This document shows positions 43,898 through 53,796 of a DNA stretch of 64,000 nucleotides, piece after piece. The position numbers were made by a program, and so were the translations under genes. Within the stretch, counting starts at the first letter, position 1. Every line of letters begins with the position of its first letter. Origin of the DNA: Collinsella sp. An2 (GTDB lineage: Bacteria > Actinomycetota > Coriobacteriia > Coriobacteriales > Coriobacteriaceae); assembly GCF_002160065.1 (NCBI RefSeq), contig NZ_NFJW01000007.1:1-64000 (forward strand), given 5' to 3'. Below the pieces are notes generated by a model that searched no databases, had not been told where the DNA came from, and saw nothing but the letters and a program-made list of their open reading frames with translations.

Positions 43898-45139
43898 ATG
43901 AACGACTTCTCGTTTTACTCTCCCACCCGATGCGTATTCGGGCGCGGCGCATGCGACCGAACGGGTGAAGAGGTGGCCGCCGAGGGATTCCGACGCGCCC
44001 TTATCGTCTATGGCGGCGGCTCGGTGGTGCGCACCGGAACGCTCGACCGCGTGAAGCGCTCGCTTGACCAGGCGGGCATCGGCTACGTGGAGCTTGGCGG
44101 CGTTCGCCCCAACCCTGAGGTCGAGCTCGTGCGCAAAGGTATCGAGCTCGCTCGTGCGGAAGCCGTCGACGTCGTGCTGCCGGTGGGCGGCGGCTCGGCC
44201 ATCGATTGCGCAAAGGCAATCGCCCTGGGCGTCCGCTATGACGGCGATGTCTGGGACTTCTTTGCAAAGCGAGCCGTCCCAGCAGACCGCCTGCCCGTCG
44301 CAGTCGTCCTCACCATTCCTGCATCGGGCTCGGAGGCGTCGAACTCCTGTGTCATCAACAACGACGCACAGCAGCTCAAGTGCGGCATCAACACCGACCT
44401 CAACCGCCCCGTGCTTGCCATCCTGGACCCGGAGCTCACCTTTACCTTGCCTCCCTACCAGACCGCAGCGGGCGTGACGGACATGATCTCCCATGTCATG
44501 GAGCGCTTCTTCTCGGGAGAGCCGGCGGTGCCGGTGACCGACAACATCGCCTGCGGTCTCATCCGTGCCGCCATCGACGCCGCCCCGCGCGTCATGGACG
44601 ACCCCCGCGACTACGACGCGCGGGCAAATCTCATGTGGGTGGGCACGCTCGCCCACAACGGCCTTGCAGGGTGCGGCCTGGGCATCCCGGGCAAGCGTGA
44701 CGGCGACTGGACCTGCCACGGGCTGGAGCACGAGCTCTCCGCGCTCGACCCCGCCATCACCCACGGCGCCGGACTTGCCGTCATCTTCCCCTCCTGGATG
44801 CGCTTCGTGTGGCGTGAACACCCCGAGCGCTTCCTCGAGTTCGGCCGCCAGGTGTTTGGCATCGAGCCCGTCGATCCCGAGCTGGACGACCTGTCCGACA
44901 TCGACGAGGAGATCACCCCCGAGCGCGCCGTGCACGACGCCGTCGAGGCCACCATCGACGAGCTGCAGGACTTCTTCGTATCCCTCGGCATGCCCCGCAC
45001 CCTCGGCGAGCTGGGAATCGCCGAGGAAGACATCGAGAAGCTCATGCCGGGCCTTGCGATCAACCGCGGCGAGCGCTTTGGGTCGTTCAAAGAGCTCACG
45101 CTCGACGACGCGCGCGAAATCTATCGAAGCGCCCTGTAA
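43898..45139 (+). CDS. iron-containing alcohol dehydrogenase
   Basis: The 413-residue protein belongs to the Fe-ADH family, butanol dehydrogenase (BdhA/YqhD-like) branch. It opens NDFSFYSPTRCVFGRGA, has the cofactor motif VLPVGGGSAIDCAKAIA and the metal ligands spread across MISHVMERFF, HGLEHELSAL and THGAGLAVIFP. Such enzymes reduce aldehydes to alcohols with NAD(P)H in fermentation or aldehyde detoxification. The start has AAGGAG at six bases. It precedes the GH3 lipoprotein gene by 42 bases on the same strand and may be co-transcribed. Confidence 0.92.
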   Translation: MNDFSFYSPTRCVFGRGACDRTGEEVAAEGFRRALIVYGGGSVVRTGTLDRVKRSLDQAGIGYVELGGVRPNPEVELVRKGIELARAEAVDVVLPVGGGSAIDCAKAIALGVRYDGDVWDFFAKRAVPADRLPVAVVLTIPASGSEASNSCVINNDAQQLKCGINTDLNRPVLAILDPELTFTLPPYQTAAGVTDMISHVMERFFSGEPAVPVTDNIACGLIRAAIDAAPRVMDDPRDYDARANLMWVGTLAHNGLAGCGLGIPGKRDGDWTCHGLEHELSALDPAITHGAGLAVIFPSWMRFVWREHPERFLEFGRQVFGIEPVDPELDDLSDIDEEITPERAVHDAVEATIDELQDFFVSLGMPRTLGELGIAEEDIEKLMPGLAINRGERFGSFKELTLDDAREIYRSAL

Positions 45140-45181
45140 CCGTCCCCGCTAGACGCATTGCGAACCAATTAGGAGATGAAC

Positions 45182-46480
45182 ATGACGAAGCTCAGCAGCA
45201 CGTCGATCACCAGGCGCGGCGTGGTCGCCGCCGGACTTGCCGCCGCCTTCGGAGCAAGCGCTGCAGCCATGAGCGGCTGCAACGCATCCAAGGAGCCGAG
45301 CACTCCAACGGCACCAAGCAACACCGAGAGCCCGCAACCGGAGACCACCGACCCCGGCAGCGAGGACGTTCCCGTGATCTCCGACGAGCCCACGCGCGAG
45401 GAGACGCCCGTGGCCACCGCCGATCGCCTGCTTTCGACCATGACGCTCGAGCAAAAGGTCGCCCAGCTGTTCATCGTCACCCCCGAGTCGCTGACCGGCG
45501 TCGAGCGCGCGACCATCGCAGGCGGCCTCACCGAGGCTGCCCTGGCCGAGCTGCCGGTGGGCGGGTTCTGCTATTTCAGCAAGAACCTCACCGGCGCCCA
45601 GCAGGTGCGCGACCTCCTGTCCGGAACGCGCGAGCTCTGCTGCGCGGCGGGAGCGCACATCGCGCCCTTCCTCACGGTCGATGAGGAGGGCGGAACGCTC
45701 GTCGCGCGCGTCGCGAACTCCGGCCTGTTCAACGTGCCGACCTTCCCCAACATGGCCCAGATCGGCGCGACCGGAGACACTTCGAAGGCTGCAGAGGTCG
45801 GTGAGGCTATCGGAACCTACCTGGCAGACATTGGATTCAATCTGGACTTTGCCCCTTCGGCAGACGTGCTCACCAACCCCCAGAATACCGTGATCGGCCC
45901 GCGCTCGTTTGGCTCCGATCCCGCTCTGGTGGCAAGCATGGTCGAGGCCGAGGTCGCCGCGATGCTCGCCACGGGAACCCTGCCCTGTGTCAAGCATTTC
46001 CCCGGACACGGCGACACCGCGGGCGACTCGCACACAGGCGCCGCCGTCTCGACGCGGTCGCGCGAAGAAATCGATTCCTGCGAGCTCGAGCCGTTCAGGG
46101 CGGCCATCGCCGCCGGCTGCCCACTCGTGATGGTGGGACACATCGAAACACCCGGATATGCGGCGGACGGTCTGCCCGCTTCGCTCTCCCCCATCATGAT
46201 GAACGACGTGCTCCGCGGAAGCCTGGGCTTCGAGGGCGTCATTGTCTCGGACTCGTTTGCGATGGGCGCCATCACCCAGCGCTACGCACCGGCGGAGGCG
46301 GCTGTCAGGTTCTTCCAGGCCGGAGGCGACGTCCTGCTCATGCCGCAGGACCTGCGCGTGTCCTATAACGGTGTGCTTGCAGCCGTAAACGACGGCACGC
46401 TTTCCCAGCAGGACATCGACGAGAAGGTCCTGCGCGTCCTGCGCCTCAAGGAGCAGGCTGGCATGCTCACCGCTGCCTGA
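45182..46480 (+). CDS. GH3 family beta-N-acetylhexosaminidase-like lipoprotein
   Basis: The 432-residue protein has a twin-arginine-type signal peptide (SITRRGVVAAGLAAAFGASAA, Arg11-Arg12) ending at a lipobox AMSGC with Cys33 as the lipidated residue. The catalytic domain shows the NagZ signature KHFPGHGDTAGDSHTG near residue 270 and the nucleophile segment VIVSDSFAMGAI. The likely substrate is a beta-N-acetylglucosaminide such as peptidoglycan fragments, acting outside the membrane. The start at 45182 is six bases from AGGAG; an ATG at 45176 abuts that site. It faces hemH across a terminator. Confidence 0.9.
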   Translation: MTKLSSTSITRRGVVAAGLAAAFGASAAAMSGCNASKEPSTPTAPSNTESPQPETTDPGSEDVPVISDEPTREETPVATADRLLSTMTLEQKVAQLFIVTPESLTGVERATIAGGLTEAALAELPVGGFCYFSKNLTGAQQVRDLLSGTRELCCAAGAHIAPFLTVDEEGGTLVARVANSGLFNVPTFPNMAQIGATGDTSKAAEVGEAIGTYLADIGFNLDFAPSADVLTNPQNTVIGPRSFGSDPALVASMVEAEVAAMLATGTLPCVKHFPGHGDTAGDSHTGAAVSTRSREEIDSCELEPFRAAIAAGCPLVMVGHIETPGYAADGLPASLSPIMMNDVLRGSLGFEGVIVSDSFAMGAITQRYAPAEAAVRFFQAGGDVLLMPQDLRVSYNGVLAAVNDGTLSQQDIDEKVLRVLRLKEQAGMLTAA

Positions 46481-46493
46481 TAGCACTAAAACG

Positions 46494-46534
46494 GCAGGTC
46501 GCACGGCAACGCCGCACAGCGCCGTGCGATCTGC
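46494..46534. terminator. bidirectional terminator between GH3 and hemH
   Basis: GCAGGTCGCACGGC (46494-46507) pairs with GCCGTGCGATCTGC (46521-46534) over 14 bases with one G-U pair and a 13-base loop. It lies between two convergent stops, 13 bases past the GH3 stop. Confidence 0.75.
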
Positions 46535-46537
46535 GAG

Positions 46538-47554
46538 CTATGCCCGCGCCATCCCCTGTTCCTCGACAACGGACGCGAGCAGCTCGACCTGCGCCGCGCC
46601 ATCGTTGAGGCACGGCACGTATATCAGCTCTGCACCAGGCATTGCCGTGGCCTGGAAACACGCACGAAACTCGTGTTCCACATCGTAGAGCGTCTCCAGG
46701 CAGTCGACGGAAAACCCGGGACAGACCACAAAGGTGCGCTGGGCAATTTGCGCTCGGTGCGCGATGACATCCGCCGTAAACGGCCCCTGCCAGGTGCGGT
46801 TGTCCTCGAAGGGCGACTGGAACGCCAGGTCCCATGCTCCCGCCGCAAGGCCAAGCCGCTCGGCGACGCCGTCGCACGTCGCCCTCACCTGCTCCACATA
46901 GGTGTCGCCCTTTTCGATATTGGCAAGCGGCACGGAATGGAAAGAGAAGAGCACGAAGTCGCGCGACGGGTCAAAACCCGCGTCGGCTATGCTCTCCGCC
47001 ACGGCATCGAGATATCTCGACCGCGAAGCATATTCGCTGACCTCGACGAGGTCGGGTGCCCATCCGAGCCTAGCGAGCGACCGGTGCACACCGCGCAGCG
47101 CCGCCTTGGTGGTCGACATCGCACTCTGAGGATAGAGCGGAACGACGACGAGGCAAGCACAACCCGCCTCACGCAGCTCCACGAGCGCGCTGGCACATGA
47201 CGGCTCCCCATAGGACATGGCGGCACGCACCACAGGCGCATCCATCTTTGAATGTCGGCGTTTGAGCTCGTCCTCTACACGACGGGCCAGGCGTTCACAG
47301 CGAGATAGAAGCGGCGAGCCATCTTCTTCCCAAATCAGGCGATACTTGCGAGCCGATGCGTGCTTACGTGCCGGCAGCACGAACAGATGCAAAATGGCCC
47401 ACCATATCGGAGCCGGCAGCGGGCGCACGCAGGGGTCCATGAGAAACGCCGCCAGATAGCGCCGGACCGCCTCGGACTCAGGCGCCGCAGGCGACCCCGT
47501 ATTGACAAGGAGCACGCCGACCTTCCAGCCGCCCCGCGCATCCGCTTTCTCCAT
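46538..47554 (-). CDS. hemH: ferrochelatase
   Basis: The 338-residue protein inserts iron into a porphyrin. It begins VGVLLVNTGSPAAPESEAVRRYLAAFLMD, a clear family start, and has the catalytic histidine in LFSFHSVPLANI and the glutamate in YDVEHEF. Whether it uses protoporphyrin or coproporphyrin is not evident. AGGGAG precedes the ATG. It starts ten bases after the nfo stop and is probably co-transcribed with it. No other haem-synthesis gene is in the window. Confidence 0.92.
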   Translation of the reverse strand: MEKADARGGWKVGVLLVNTGSPAAPESEAVRRYLAAFLMDPCVRPLPAPIWWAILHLFVLPARKHASARKYRLIWEEDGSPLLSRCERLARRVEDELKRRHSKMDAPVVRAAMSYGEPSCASALVELREAGCACLVVVPLYPQSAMSTTKAALRGVHRSLARLGWAPDLVEVSEYASRSRYLDAVAESIADAGFDPSRDFVLFSFHSVPLANIEKGDTYVEQVRATCDGVAERLGLAAGAWDLAFQSPFEDNRTWQGPFTADVIAHRAQIAQRTFVVCPGFSVDCLETLYDVEHEFRACFQATAMPGAELIYVPCLNDGAAQVELLASVVEEQGMARA

Positions 47555-47563
47555 TACGGCTCC

Positions 47564-48448
47564 CTACTTGCCACAAGAAGCGGCGTCGGACAAGCCGCGC
47601 AGCAGCTCGATCTCGCGCGCATAACCAGCAAGCTCGTTAGGCGTCTCGAGAATGAACGGCAGGTCGCGCAGGGCGGGATGCGAAACGATCGCAGCAAAGA
47701 CGTCTTCACCGCCGCCAAGCTCGACGGCTCCCAGGTATCCCTCCCCAATGCGTGCATGACGGTCCTTATGGGCACCGCAGGGATTCTTGGAATCGTTGAT
47801 GTGAACCGCCTTCAGACGGTCCAGCCCCACCACGCGGTCGAACTCGGCCAGCACGCCGTCGAGGTCATGAATGATGTCATATCCCGCATCGCTTACGTGG
47901 CAGGTGTCCAGGCACACTCCCAGCAGGTCGGAAAGCTCTGGCCGGCGAACACAAACGCCCTCGATGATCTGCGCGAGCTCCTCGAACCTGCTGCCCACCT
48001 CGGTTCCCTTGCCCGCCATGGTCTCTAGCAACACGCACGTGCGCTGGGTGGGTTCCATGACCGTGCAGAGCGTGTCGACGATGAGCTCGATGCCGCGCTC
48101 CACACCTTGTCCCACATGGGATCCAGGATGGAAGTTATAGAGGTTTCCCGGCAAAGCCTCCAGCCGCTCCAGATCTTCGCGCATTGCCTGGAGAGCGAAT
48201 TCCCGCGCATGTTCCTTGGCAGAGCAGGGGTTATAGGTGTAGGGAGCATGGGCAACGAGTCGACCGAAGCTATGCTCCTCCATGATTGCTCGCAGCCGGG
48301 CCACATCGTCCAAATCGAGGGCACGGACGCTGCCACCTCGCGGATTTCGCGTAAAGAACGCGAAGGTGTTCGCACCGATATCGAGCGCGTCGGCACCCAT
48401 CGCCGCAAAGCCCTTCGCTATGGATAGATGGCAACCGATCGTAAGCAC
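47564..48448 (-). CDS. nfo: deoxyribonuclease IV (endonuclease IV)
   Basis: The 294-residue TIM-barrel AP endonuclease cuts abasic DNA in base-excision repair. Zinc ligands are spread across LVAHAPYTYNPCS, YNFHPGSHVGQG, VLLETMAGKG, VCLDTCHVSDAGYD, HINDSKNPCGAHKDRHARIGEG and ILETPNE, all intact. The start is a GTG at 48448 with AAAGGCGG upstream. hemH follows after ten bases. Confidence 0.94.
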   Translation of the reverse strand: MLTIGCHLSIAKGFAAMGADALDIGANTFAFFTRNPRGGSVRALDLDDVARLRAIMEEHSFGRLVAHAPYTYNPCSAKEHAREFALQAMREDLERLEALPGNLYNFHPGSHVGQGVERGIELIVDTLCTVMEPTQRTCVLLETMAGKGTEVGSRFEELAQIIEGVCVRRPELSDLLGVCLDTCHVSDAGYDIIHDLDGVLAEFDRVVGLDRLKAVHINDSKNPCGAHKDRHARIGEGYLGAVELGGGEDVFAAIVSHPALRDLPFILETPNELAGYAREIELLRGLSDAASCGK

Positions 48449-49028
48449 CGCGACCGCCTTTCGCCGATGAAAACTGTTACCCCACAGGCAACGGATACCT
48501 TACCAGATTCCCCTCCGATAGCGTGTACACACGCGGCATCGCATACGCTTCGTTTGAGGACGGGAGCCCCTCTTCCGATAGCAGGACGTCGTACCTTACC
48601 GAACTGGACAAATAATCGAGTTGTCTGTAACCGCGACGCCCATTTATGCCCTATGTATCAAGATTTGCCTCATAATAGGGCGTCTAATAAAGGCCAATGG
48701 CTATGAAGCTCAATTATTGGACACCCTATACCTACAGACATCTCGAAAATTTGTCCACCTTGCAACCCGGCAGCGCCTTGCCAACGACAAATGCGCTCGA
48801 AAGCCGACTCATGCTATGCAAGAACCAAACAAAACTATGCATTTTTGGCTCTACAACGTTGCGATGGCTCAAGACAGAAAACGGCTCGACGCGCCAATTC
48901 GTTATGCTCCTCTCCCAAGGACAGCTAAATTAAGGTCGTTTACCTGCAAAGATGTTTGTCTACAAGAGGACATGAGGCGGCAGCAGGGCTATTATTCGCC
49001 GGTGCAGCGTCACCGCAGCAACCGAATC
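48449..49028. other. 580-base region with no recognised gene, partly AT-richer
   Basis: No gene is supported here. The part from about 48600 to 48950 is visibly poorer in GC than its surroundings. A 78-residue open frame lies at 48697-48933 (plus) but has no clear ribosome-binding site or known motif. It lies between the aldo/keto reductase stop and the nfo start, both on the minus strand, and must contain the nfo promoter. It may be a dispersed intergenic repeat or decayed DNA. Confidence 0.4.
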
Positions 49029-50213
49029 CTAGCGCCGAGCAAGCAGCTTGAGCGCGGCACCTACCGGTCCTGGTGTCAACCGGCGCCTGACGTCATCCAG
49101 CCGATCGGGTATTTCGATATGCTGGGGACAATGGCGCATGCAGGCGCCACACCGCACGCAGTTCGTCGCCAGCTTGGGATGCCCGCTGCGGATGGCTGAG
49201 GCGGTGAAGTACTGTGACACGCCGGTGAACCATCCGTGAGCATACGATGCGTTGTAGGCAGAAAAGCAGCCAGGGATGTTGATGCCTTGGGGACAAGGCA
49301 TGCAGTAGTTACAGCCGGTGCAGGGGACGCGCTCGAAGCGCTGGAACACCTCCACCACCTGCTCGATCGTCCTCTGCTCGTCAACACCGAACGACCCAGG
49401 CAGGGCGGTCTCGGCAACGCGTGCGTTCTCATCCACCTGTTCGGGCGAGGCCATACCAGACAGAAGCATGGTCACTTCCGGGTGATTCCACACCCAGGAT
49501 AGCGCCCACGCCGCCGGGGTCGGGCGCTCGGGGGTCGCCGCCCGCTCCAGGATACGACTCGCATCCGGCGGCAGGTGCTGGGCCAGGCGACCTCCCAGCA
49601 GCGGTTCCATAACAAACACTGCCATACCGCGCGCTGCGGCCGCTTTTAGACCTGCAGTGCCCGCCTGATAGTGCTCATTGAGGTAGTTGTACTGAATCTG
49701 GCAGAAATCCCACTTGAACGCATCGAGCATAGTCGGAAAGTCGCCGGCGCTGCCGTGGTAGGAAAAACCGATGCGGCCAATCCGCCCCTCCTTCTTGCAG
49801 CGATCGATCCAGCCCTCGATCCCCAAGGCGCACAGCCGCTCCCACTGCGAGGGGCTTGTAACGTTATGGATAAGGTAATAGTCGACGTGGTCGGTCCGTA
49901 GGCGGCGCAACTGCTCGTCAAAGAACCGGTCGAAGTCGGACGCGCGCTTACATGAGCCGTGAGGAAACTTGGTTGCAAGCAGCACGCGGTCGCGCAGGCC
50001 CAGCCGCTCAAGCGACGCGCCGACACACTGCTCGTTGCCCGGATAGAGGTAGGCGGTATCCAGATAGTTGATGCCCCGCTCGACGGCACGGGCAATGATG
50101 GCGTCGGCCGCTTTGGCATCGGGCCTACCCAAGGCGAAGCCGGGAAACCGCATGCACCCCAGCCCAAGAGCGGATATACGCTGCCCGTTGGTTGGGTCGA
50201 CTCGATACTGCAT
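49029..50213 (-). CDS. aldo/keto reductase with C-terminal ferredoxin-like domain
   Basis: The 394-residue protein has an AKR barrel in residues 1-290 (SALGLGCMRFPGF, NYLDTAYLYPGNE with the catalytic tyrosine, and LLATKFPHG with the lysine). The C-terminal domain carries two cysteine sets, CTGCNYCMPCPQG and CVRCGACMRHCPQ, which fit binding of iron-sulphur clusters. This architecture is common in anaerobes and suggests electron supply from ferredoxin rather than NADPH alone. AGGAGG precedes the ATG. The substrate is unknown. Confidence 0.9.
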   Translation of the reverse strand: MQYRVDPTNGQRISALGLGCMRFPGFALGRPDAKAADAIIARAVERGINYLDTAYLYPGNEQCVGASLERLGLRDRVLLATKFPHGSCKRASDFDRFFDEQLRRLRTDHVDYYLIHNVTSPSQWERLCALGIEGWIDRCKKEGRIGRIGFSYHGSAGDFPTMLDAFKWDFCQIQYNYLNEHYQAGTAGLKAAAARGMAVFVMEPLLGGRLAQHLPPDASRILERAATPERPTPAAWALSWVWNHPEVTMLLSGMASPEQVDENARVAETALPGSFGVDEQRTIEQVVEVFQRFERVPCTGCNYCMPCPQGINIPGCFSAYNASYAHGWFTGVSQYFTASAIRSGHPKLATNCVRCGACMRHCPQHIEIPDRLDDVRRRLTPGPVGAALKLLARR

Positions 50214-50447
50214 GCATCCTCCTCACGCCGAGAAGCCCCGGCGTCTTGCAGATGGGCACAGGAAGCCAGGGCGGGCACGCGCATCGAGCACGGCCCTCGA
50301 CCATTGTACCTGCCCACCTGCGAAGGAGCGCGACGCCACGGGAAAGCCGAAGAGGTGCGACGTCACGGGAAAGCCCGACACCCACCTTTGGAGCGCCGCA
50401 ACCAACCAAAGCTGCACGACGCGGCGTGTCCCAGGTGTCGGTGGTTG

Positions 50448-50582
50448 CTAGCAGGACCGCTCAGAGGCCTCTTGCAGCGCCATCTCATCGTGGCGGCGCT
50501 CAAGCTCGCGCACGACCTCAGACGCCATAAAGGCACCGACGGCCCCCGCGACCATTGCAACCACCCAACCGAACTCGGTCAT
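50448..50582 (-). CDS. 44-residue membrane peptide, unrecognised
   Basis: The ATG at 50582 follows AAAGGGG at six bases. The product starts MTEFGWVVAMVAGAVGAFMASEV, a single membrane segment, then a charged helix (VRELERRHDEMALQEA). The good site, clean hydrophobic segment and stop within 44 codons support a small protein. The longer frame to 50870 is antisense to the rnhA leader and rejected. It lies divergent from rnhA, with the aldo/keto reductase gene downstream on the same strand. Confidence 0.5.
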   Translation of the reverse strand: MTEFGWVVAMVAGAVGAFMASEVVRELERRHDEMALQEASERSC

Positions 50583-50856
50583 AGAGACCCCTTTCCCAGA
50601 CATATCGCCACACCTGCCCGGAAGGCGACGCGGCATCGCACCCGTACACCTTACGCTCCGCTCGACAGGCCATGGCAAAGACTTGGTAAGCTGTCCGCAA
50701 AGAGCAAGGCGCCGCTCCGATGGGACCCAGAACCCGCAACGCGTCTCGGTTTTTTCTCGTTTTTCGCCCATACATCCCGCTCTCGCGTGACAATAGAGCA
50801 CCCAGGTCGCACGCGTCCCGCATCGACCGGGAGCCCTTCTACAAGAAAGGACCCGT

Positions 50857-51345
50857 GTGAAGGTAACCATCTACACCGACGGCTCCGCCCGCGGAAACCC
50901 CGGCAACGGAGGCTTTGGAGCCGTACTCTCATATACCAACCGCCACGGCGAAACGTTCACACGCGAGCTGAGCGGCGGCTTTGAACGCACCACGAACAAC
51001 CGCATGGAGCTCATGGGCGTCATTGCAGCCCTTGAGGCGCTCAACCGACCCTGCGACGTAGAGCTGCACTCGGACTCCCAGTATGTGGTCAACGCGTTCA
51101 ACAAGCACTGGATCGACGGCTGGATCAAGCGCGGATGGAAGACGGCGTCGAAAAAGCCGGTGAAGAACATCGATCTGTGGAAGCGCCTGCTCGAGGCGAA
51201 GCGGCCCCATCATGTCGAGTTCGTCTGGGTGAAAGGTCATGCAGGACACGAGCTCAACGAGCGCTGCGACGAGCTTGCTACCACCGCGGCCGATTCGGGT
51301 AGACTGGACATCGATACCGGTTTCACCGCGGCAGACGCCGACTGA
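50857..51345 (+). CDS. rnhA: ribonuclease HI
   Basis: The 162-residue nuclease degrades the RNA strand of RNA-DNA hybrids. The carboxylates are in order: Asp8 ([11 protein letters not shown]), Glu51 (NNRMELMG), Asp73 ([11 protein letters not shown]) and the aspartate of NERCDELA. The basic handle ([13 protein letters not shown]) is present, as in E. coli. The start is a GTG at 50857 with AAAGGA upstream. The Gfo/Idh gene follows on the same strand. Confidence 0.95.
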   Translation: MKVTIYTDGSARGNPGNGGFGAVLSYTNRHGETFTRELSGGFERTTNNRMELMGVIAALEALNRPCDVELHSDSQYVVNAFNKHWIDGWIKRGWKTASKKPVKNIDLWKRLLEAKRPHHVEFVWVKGHAGHELNERCDELATTAADSGRLDIDTGFTAADAD

Positions 51346-51419
51346 CAGCCGCACGGCAACGCGTCCGTCACATCGCCGGCCCGCGCGGCGCCCGCCCGCT
51401 TCACACAAAGGAGGTCTCT

Positions 51420-52553
51420 GTGCTTCGTATCGCCACCATCGGGACAAGCATGATCACCGACAATCTCATCGAGGTGCTCAACCAAAGCGATCGGGCCGTC
51501 TTTGTGGGCACGCTGTCGCGCGATGCCGACCGCGCCGCGTCCTTTACCGCCGAGCATGGCGGCACCCAGCCGTTCACGGACCTCGACGAGCTCGCCGCGA
51601 GCGACGCGGTCGACGCCGTGTACATCGGCTCCCCCAACGCGCTCCACGCGCCCCAGGCCCTTGCTTGCATCGCCCAGGGGAAGCACGTCTTCGTGGAGAA
51701 GCCCTTTGGCTCCAACCGCGCCGAAGCCCAGCAGGTCTTCGAGGCCGCCGAACGTGCGGGGGTGGTGGCGCTTGAAGCCATGAGGCCGGTGCATGACCCG
51801 GCGCTTGCCGCCGTGCGCGACCTTCTGCCGCGCCTGGGACGCCTCCGCCGCGCAAGCATTCGCTTTGGCAAGTATTCGTCCCGCTACGACAGCATCCTTT
51901 CGGGGCAGCGCACCAATATCTTCGACTGCGCCATGGCGTCGGGAGCCCTCATGGACATGGGCGTCTATCCTGTCGAAGCCATGGTTGCGCTCTTCGGTGA
52001 GCCGGAGTCCATCAGCTTTGCCCCCGTCCTGCTGGACGAGTCCACTCAGGCGCTCACTAACGGACCCATCGATGGTGCCGGTTCGATTCTGGCGCGCTAT
52101 CCCAGCTATATCGTGGAGCTTGCCTACTCGAAGATCTCCAACGACGACCTGCCGGTACAGTTTGAAAGTGAGACGGCGACCCTCACCCTCGACTCCATCT
52201 CGGTTCCTGCGCACGCCCAAATCTCCTTCCGCGGCAAGGCCGAGCGTGGCTCGGCCAAGGTCATGCGCTCGCAGGAGGGCGGCCACGTGGAGCAATTCGA
52301 CCTGCCCCACTGCTCCAACACCATGGCTTACGAGCTCGAAGACTTTATTGCTGCGGTGGAGGCGGTCCGCGGCGGCTGCCCCGTCTCGGACGCGCCGGCT
52401 GGCGAATACGGCACCGTGGGAACCTTCCGTGCCATGACGCTTGCAACCTTGTCGATCATGGACGAAGCGCGCCGCCAGGGTGGCATCTCGTTCCCTGCCG
52501 ACGCCGGGAACGCTGCCTCTCAAGAAGCATCAACAAGCGAGAGCGGGCGGTGA
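51420..52553 (+). CDS. Gfo/Idh/MocA family oxidoreductase
   Basis: The 377-residue protein has the Rossmann start [19 protein letters not shown], the EKP motif [17 protein letters not shown], and a C-terminal Gfo/Idh domain with [17 protein letters not shown]. The start is a GTG at 51420 after AAAGGAGG. Members oxidise or reduce sugars, inositols or dihydrodiols using NAD(P); the substrate cannot be told. The acylphosphatase gene starts four bases after its stop. Confidence 0.88.
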   Translation: MLRIATIGTSMITDNLIEVLNQSDRAVFVGTLSRDADRAASFTAEHGGTQPFTDLDELAASDAVDAVYIGSPNALHAPQALACIAQGKHVFVEKPFGSNRAEAQQVFEAAERAGVVALEAMRPVHDPALAAVRDLLPRLGRLRRASIRFGKYSSRYDSILSGQRTNIFDCAMASGALMDMGVYPVEAMVALFGEPESISFAPVLLDESTQALTNGPIDGAGSILARYPSYIVELAYSKISNDDLPVQFESETATLTLDSISVPAHAQISFRGKAERGSAKVMRSQEGGHVEQFDLPHCSNTMAYELEDFIAAVEAVRGGCPVSDAPAGEYGTVGTFRAMTLATLSIMDEARRQGGISFPADAGNAASQEASTSESGR

Positions 52554-52557
52554 TGCC

Positions 52558-52965
52558 ATGGGGTTCTTCGACCGATTCCGCACACCCGACGCATCGAATT
52601 ACAAGCCGATCGACCCGACGCTTCGGAGTCCCCTTGAGCGCGACCTCATCAAGCGACTGCAGACAAGCCTGAATGATGGCAACGAGCCCTTGCGCCTTCA
52701 TCTGCTCTTTTCGGGCACCGTCCAGGGCGTTGGGTTTCGCTGGACCAACCAGGGCGTGGCAAACCAGCTCAACCTCACCGGCTGGGTAAAGAATCTGCGC
52801 GACGGCAAGGTCGAGCTCGAGGTGCAGGGAACGCCTGCTGCGATCATCAAGCATCTCGACGGCGTGCACAGCTACTACAACCATGCCGGCTACGAGATTC
52901 GCCTGGACGAGGAGCACGGGCTGCCGCTCCAGACCGACGAAGACACGTTCGACGTGCATTTCTAG
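52558..52965 (+). CDS. acyP: acylphosphatase
   Basis: The 135-residue protein has an acylphosphatase domain from about residue 45. The catalytic arginine Arg61 is in [12 protein letters not shown] and the asparagine Asn79 in [18 protein letters not shown] 44-residue N-terminal extension ([20 protein letters not shown]...) is longer than the usual ~90-residue enzyme and may be a targeting or interaction tail. The start is four bases after the preceding stop. The frame upstream overlaps the oxidoreductase and is rejected. Confidence 0.88.
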   Translation: MGFFDRFRTPDASNYKPIDPTLRSPLERDLIKRLQTSLNDGNEPLRLHLLFSGTVQGVGFRWTNQGVANQLNLTGWVKNLRDGKVELEVQGTPAAIIKHLDGVHSYYNHAGYEIRLDEEHGLPLQTDEDTFDVHF

Positions 52966-53071
52966 CCCGTTGCAGCTGCTGCCTCGCTCCAGACGAGCGC
53001 CGCTGCCGAAGGATACGCCGCGCGGCGCGGCCGGATGCGTAACAACGCACATGCAAAGCAACGACGAGATA

Positions 53072-53108
53072 CCGGCGGAAGATTTGCCGCAAAAGCAGAT
53101 CTTCCGCC
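53072..53108 (+). terminator. terminator after acylphosphatase
   Basis: CGGCGGAAGAT (53072-53082) and ATCTTCCGCCG (53098-53108) form a perfect 11-bp stem with a 15-base loop; TCGTGCGTTTTTG follows, with a U-run eight bases downstream. The rest of 52966-53297 has no gene; it includes AT-rich sequence near 53190-53220 that probably holds the promoter of the Fur-family gene. Confidence 0.65.
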
Positions 53109-53297
53109 GTCGTGCGTTTTTGCCGCCCCGCGCATGCCGCGCTGCAGAGGTTTTGCCTGTTCTGTGGCGTATATGCCAGCGCGGTCGCATAAAAAGCTAT
53201 TCATGCGATAACATTACAATCATGGAAGACGGACCCTCGTGATGTCCCGCCGACCCCGGCGCAGGGACGTCGCAGCCCCGCGATGAGGAAGGAGGGC

Positions 53298-53699
53298 ATG
53301 GTGCAGCGCAGAAACACACGGCAACGCAAACTCATCCTGGATATCGTCCGCACCATGGACGACCACCCCACCGCCGACGAGATCTTCCTCGCAGCTCGCG
53401 AACACGACCCGCACATCGGACGCGGAACCGTCTATCGCAACCTCAACCTGCTGGTAGATGAAGGCGCGATCCGCATACTCAAAGCCCCTGGCGGCAGCCG
53501 TTTCGACTGGCGTACCGACGAGCACACCCACGTGCTGTGCTCCTCCTGCGGAGCCATCGCCGACCTGCCGCTTCCCTATGACCCCGCCCTCGACATGAAG
53601 GCCGCTTCGGCGACAGGCTACGAGGTGCACTCGCATTACACGTTCTTCGAGGGCCTGTGCCCGACCTGCCGCAAGCGACAAGCCGAAGATTCCCGCTAG
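53298..53699 (+). CDS. Fur family transcriptional regulator
   Basis: The 133-residue protein has a winged-helix (RQRKLILDIVRTMDDHPTADEIFLAAREHDPHIGRGTVYRNLNLLVDEG) followed by a dimerisation domain. Two CxxC pairs, CSSCGA and CPTCRK, bind the structural zinc; DEHTHVLC and EVHSHYTFFEG supply histidines for the regulatory metal. It is nearer PerR/Fur than Zur by eye, but the metal cannot be decided. The start is uncertain among ATG 53283, ATG 53298 and GTG 53301, because AAGGAGG sits at 53289-53295. Confidence 0.9.
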   Translation: MVQRRNTRQRKLILDIVRTMDDHPTADEIFLAAREHDPHIGRGTVYRNLNLLVDEGAIRILKAPGGSRFDWRTDEHTHVLCSSCGAIADLPLPYDPALDMKAASATGYEVHSHYTFFEGLCPTCRKRQAEDSR

Positions 53700-53796
53700 C
53701 CTCCTTTCCAACGCAGGCGCAACGGTTCCAACCGCGTCTCGTATCAGTCTTCACGCACCCGTTGGATGCGGTCCACACAATCCATTCGTACGTAAA

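Noticed and set aside
45149..46504. 451-residue open frame on the minus strand across the GH3 gene
   Set aside because: The GH3 protein has a signal peptide, lipobox and active-site motifs; the antisense frame has nothing.
48621..49199. 192-residue open frame on the plus strand
   Set aside because: It overlaps the end of the aldo/keto reductase on the opposite strand, lacks a ribosome-binding site and shows no domain.
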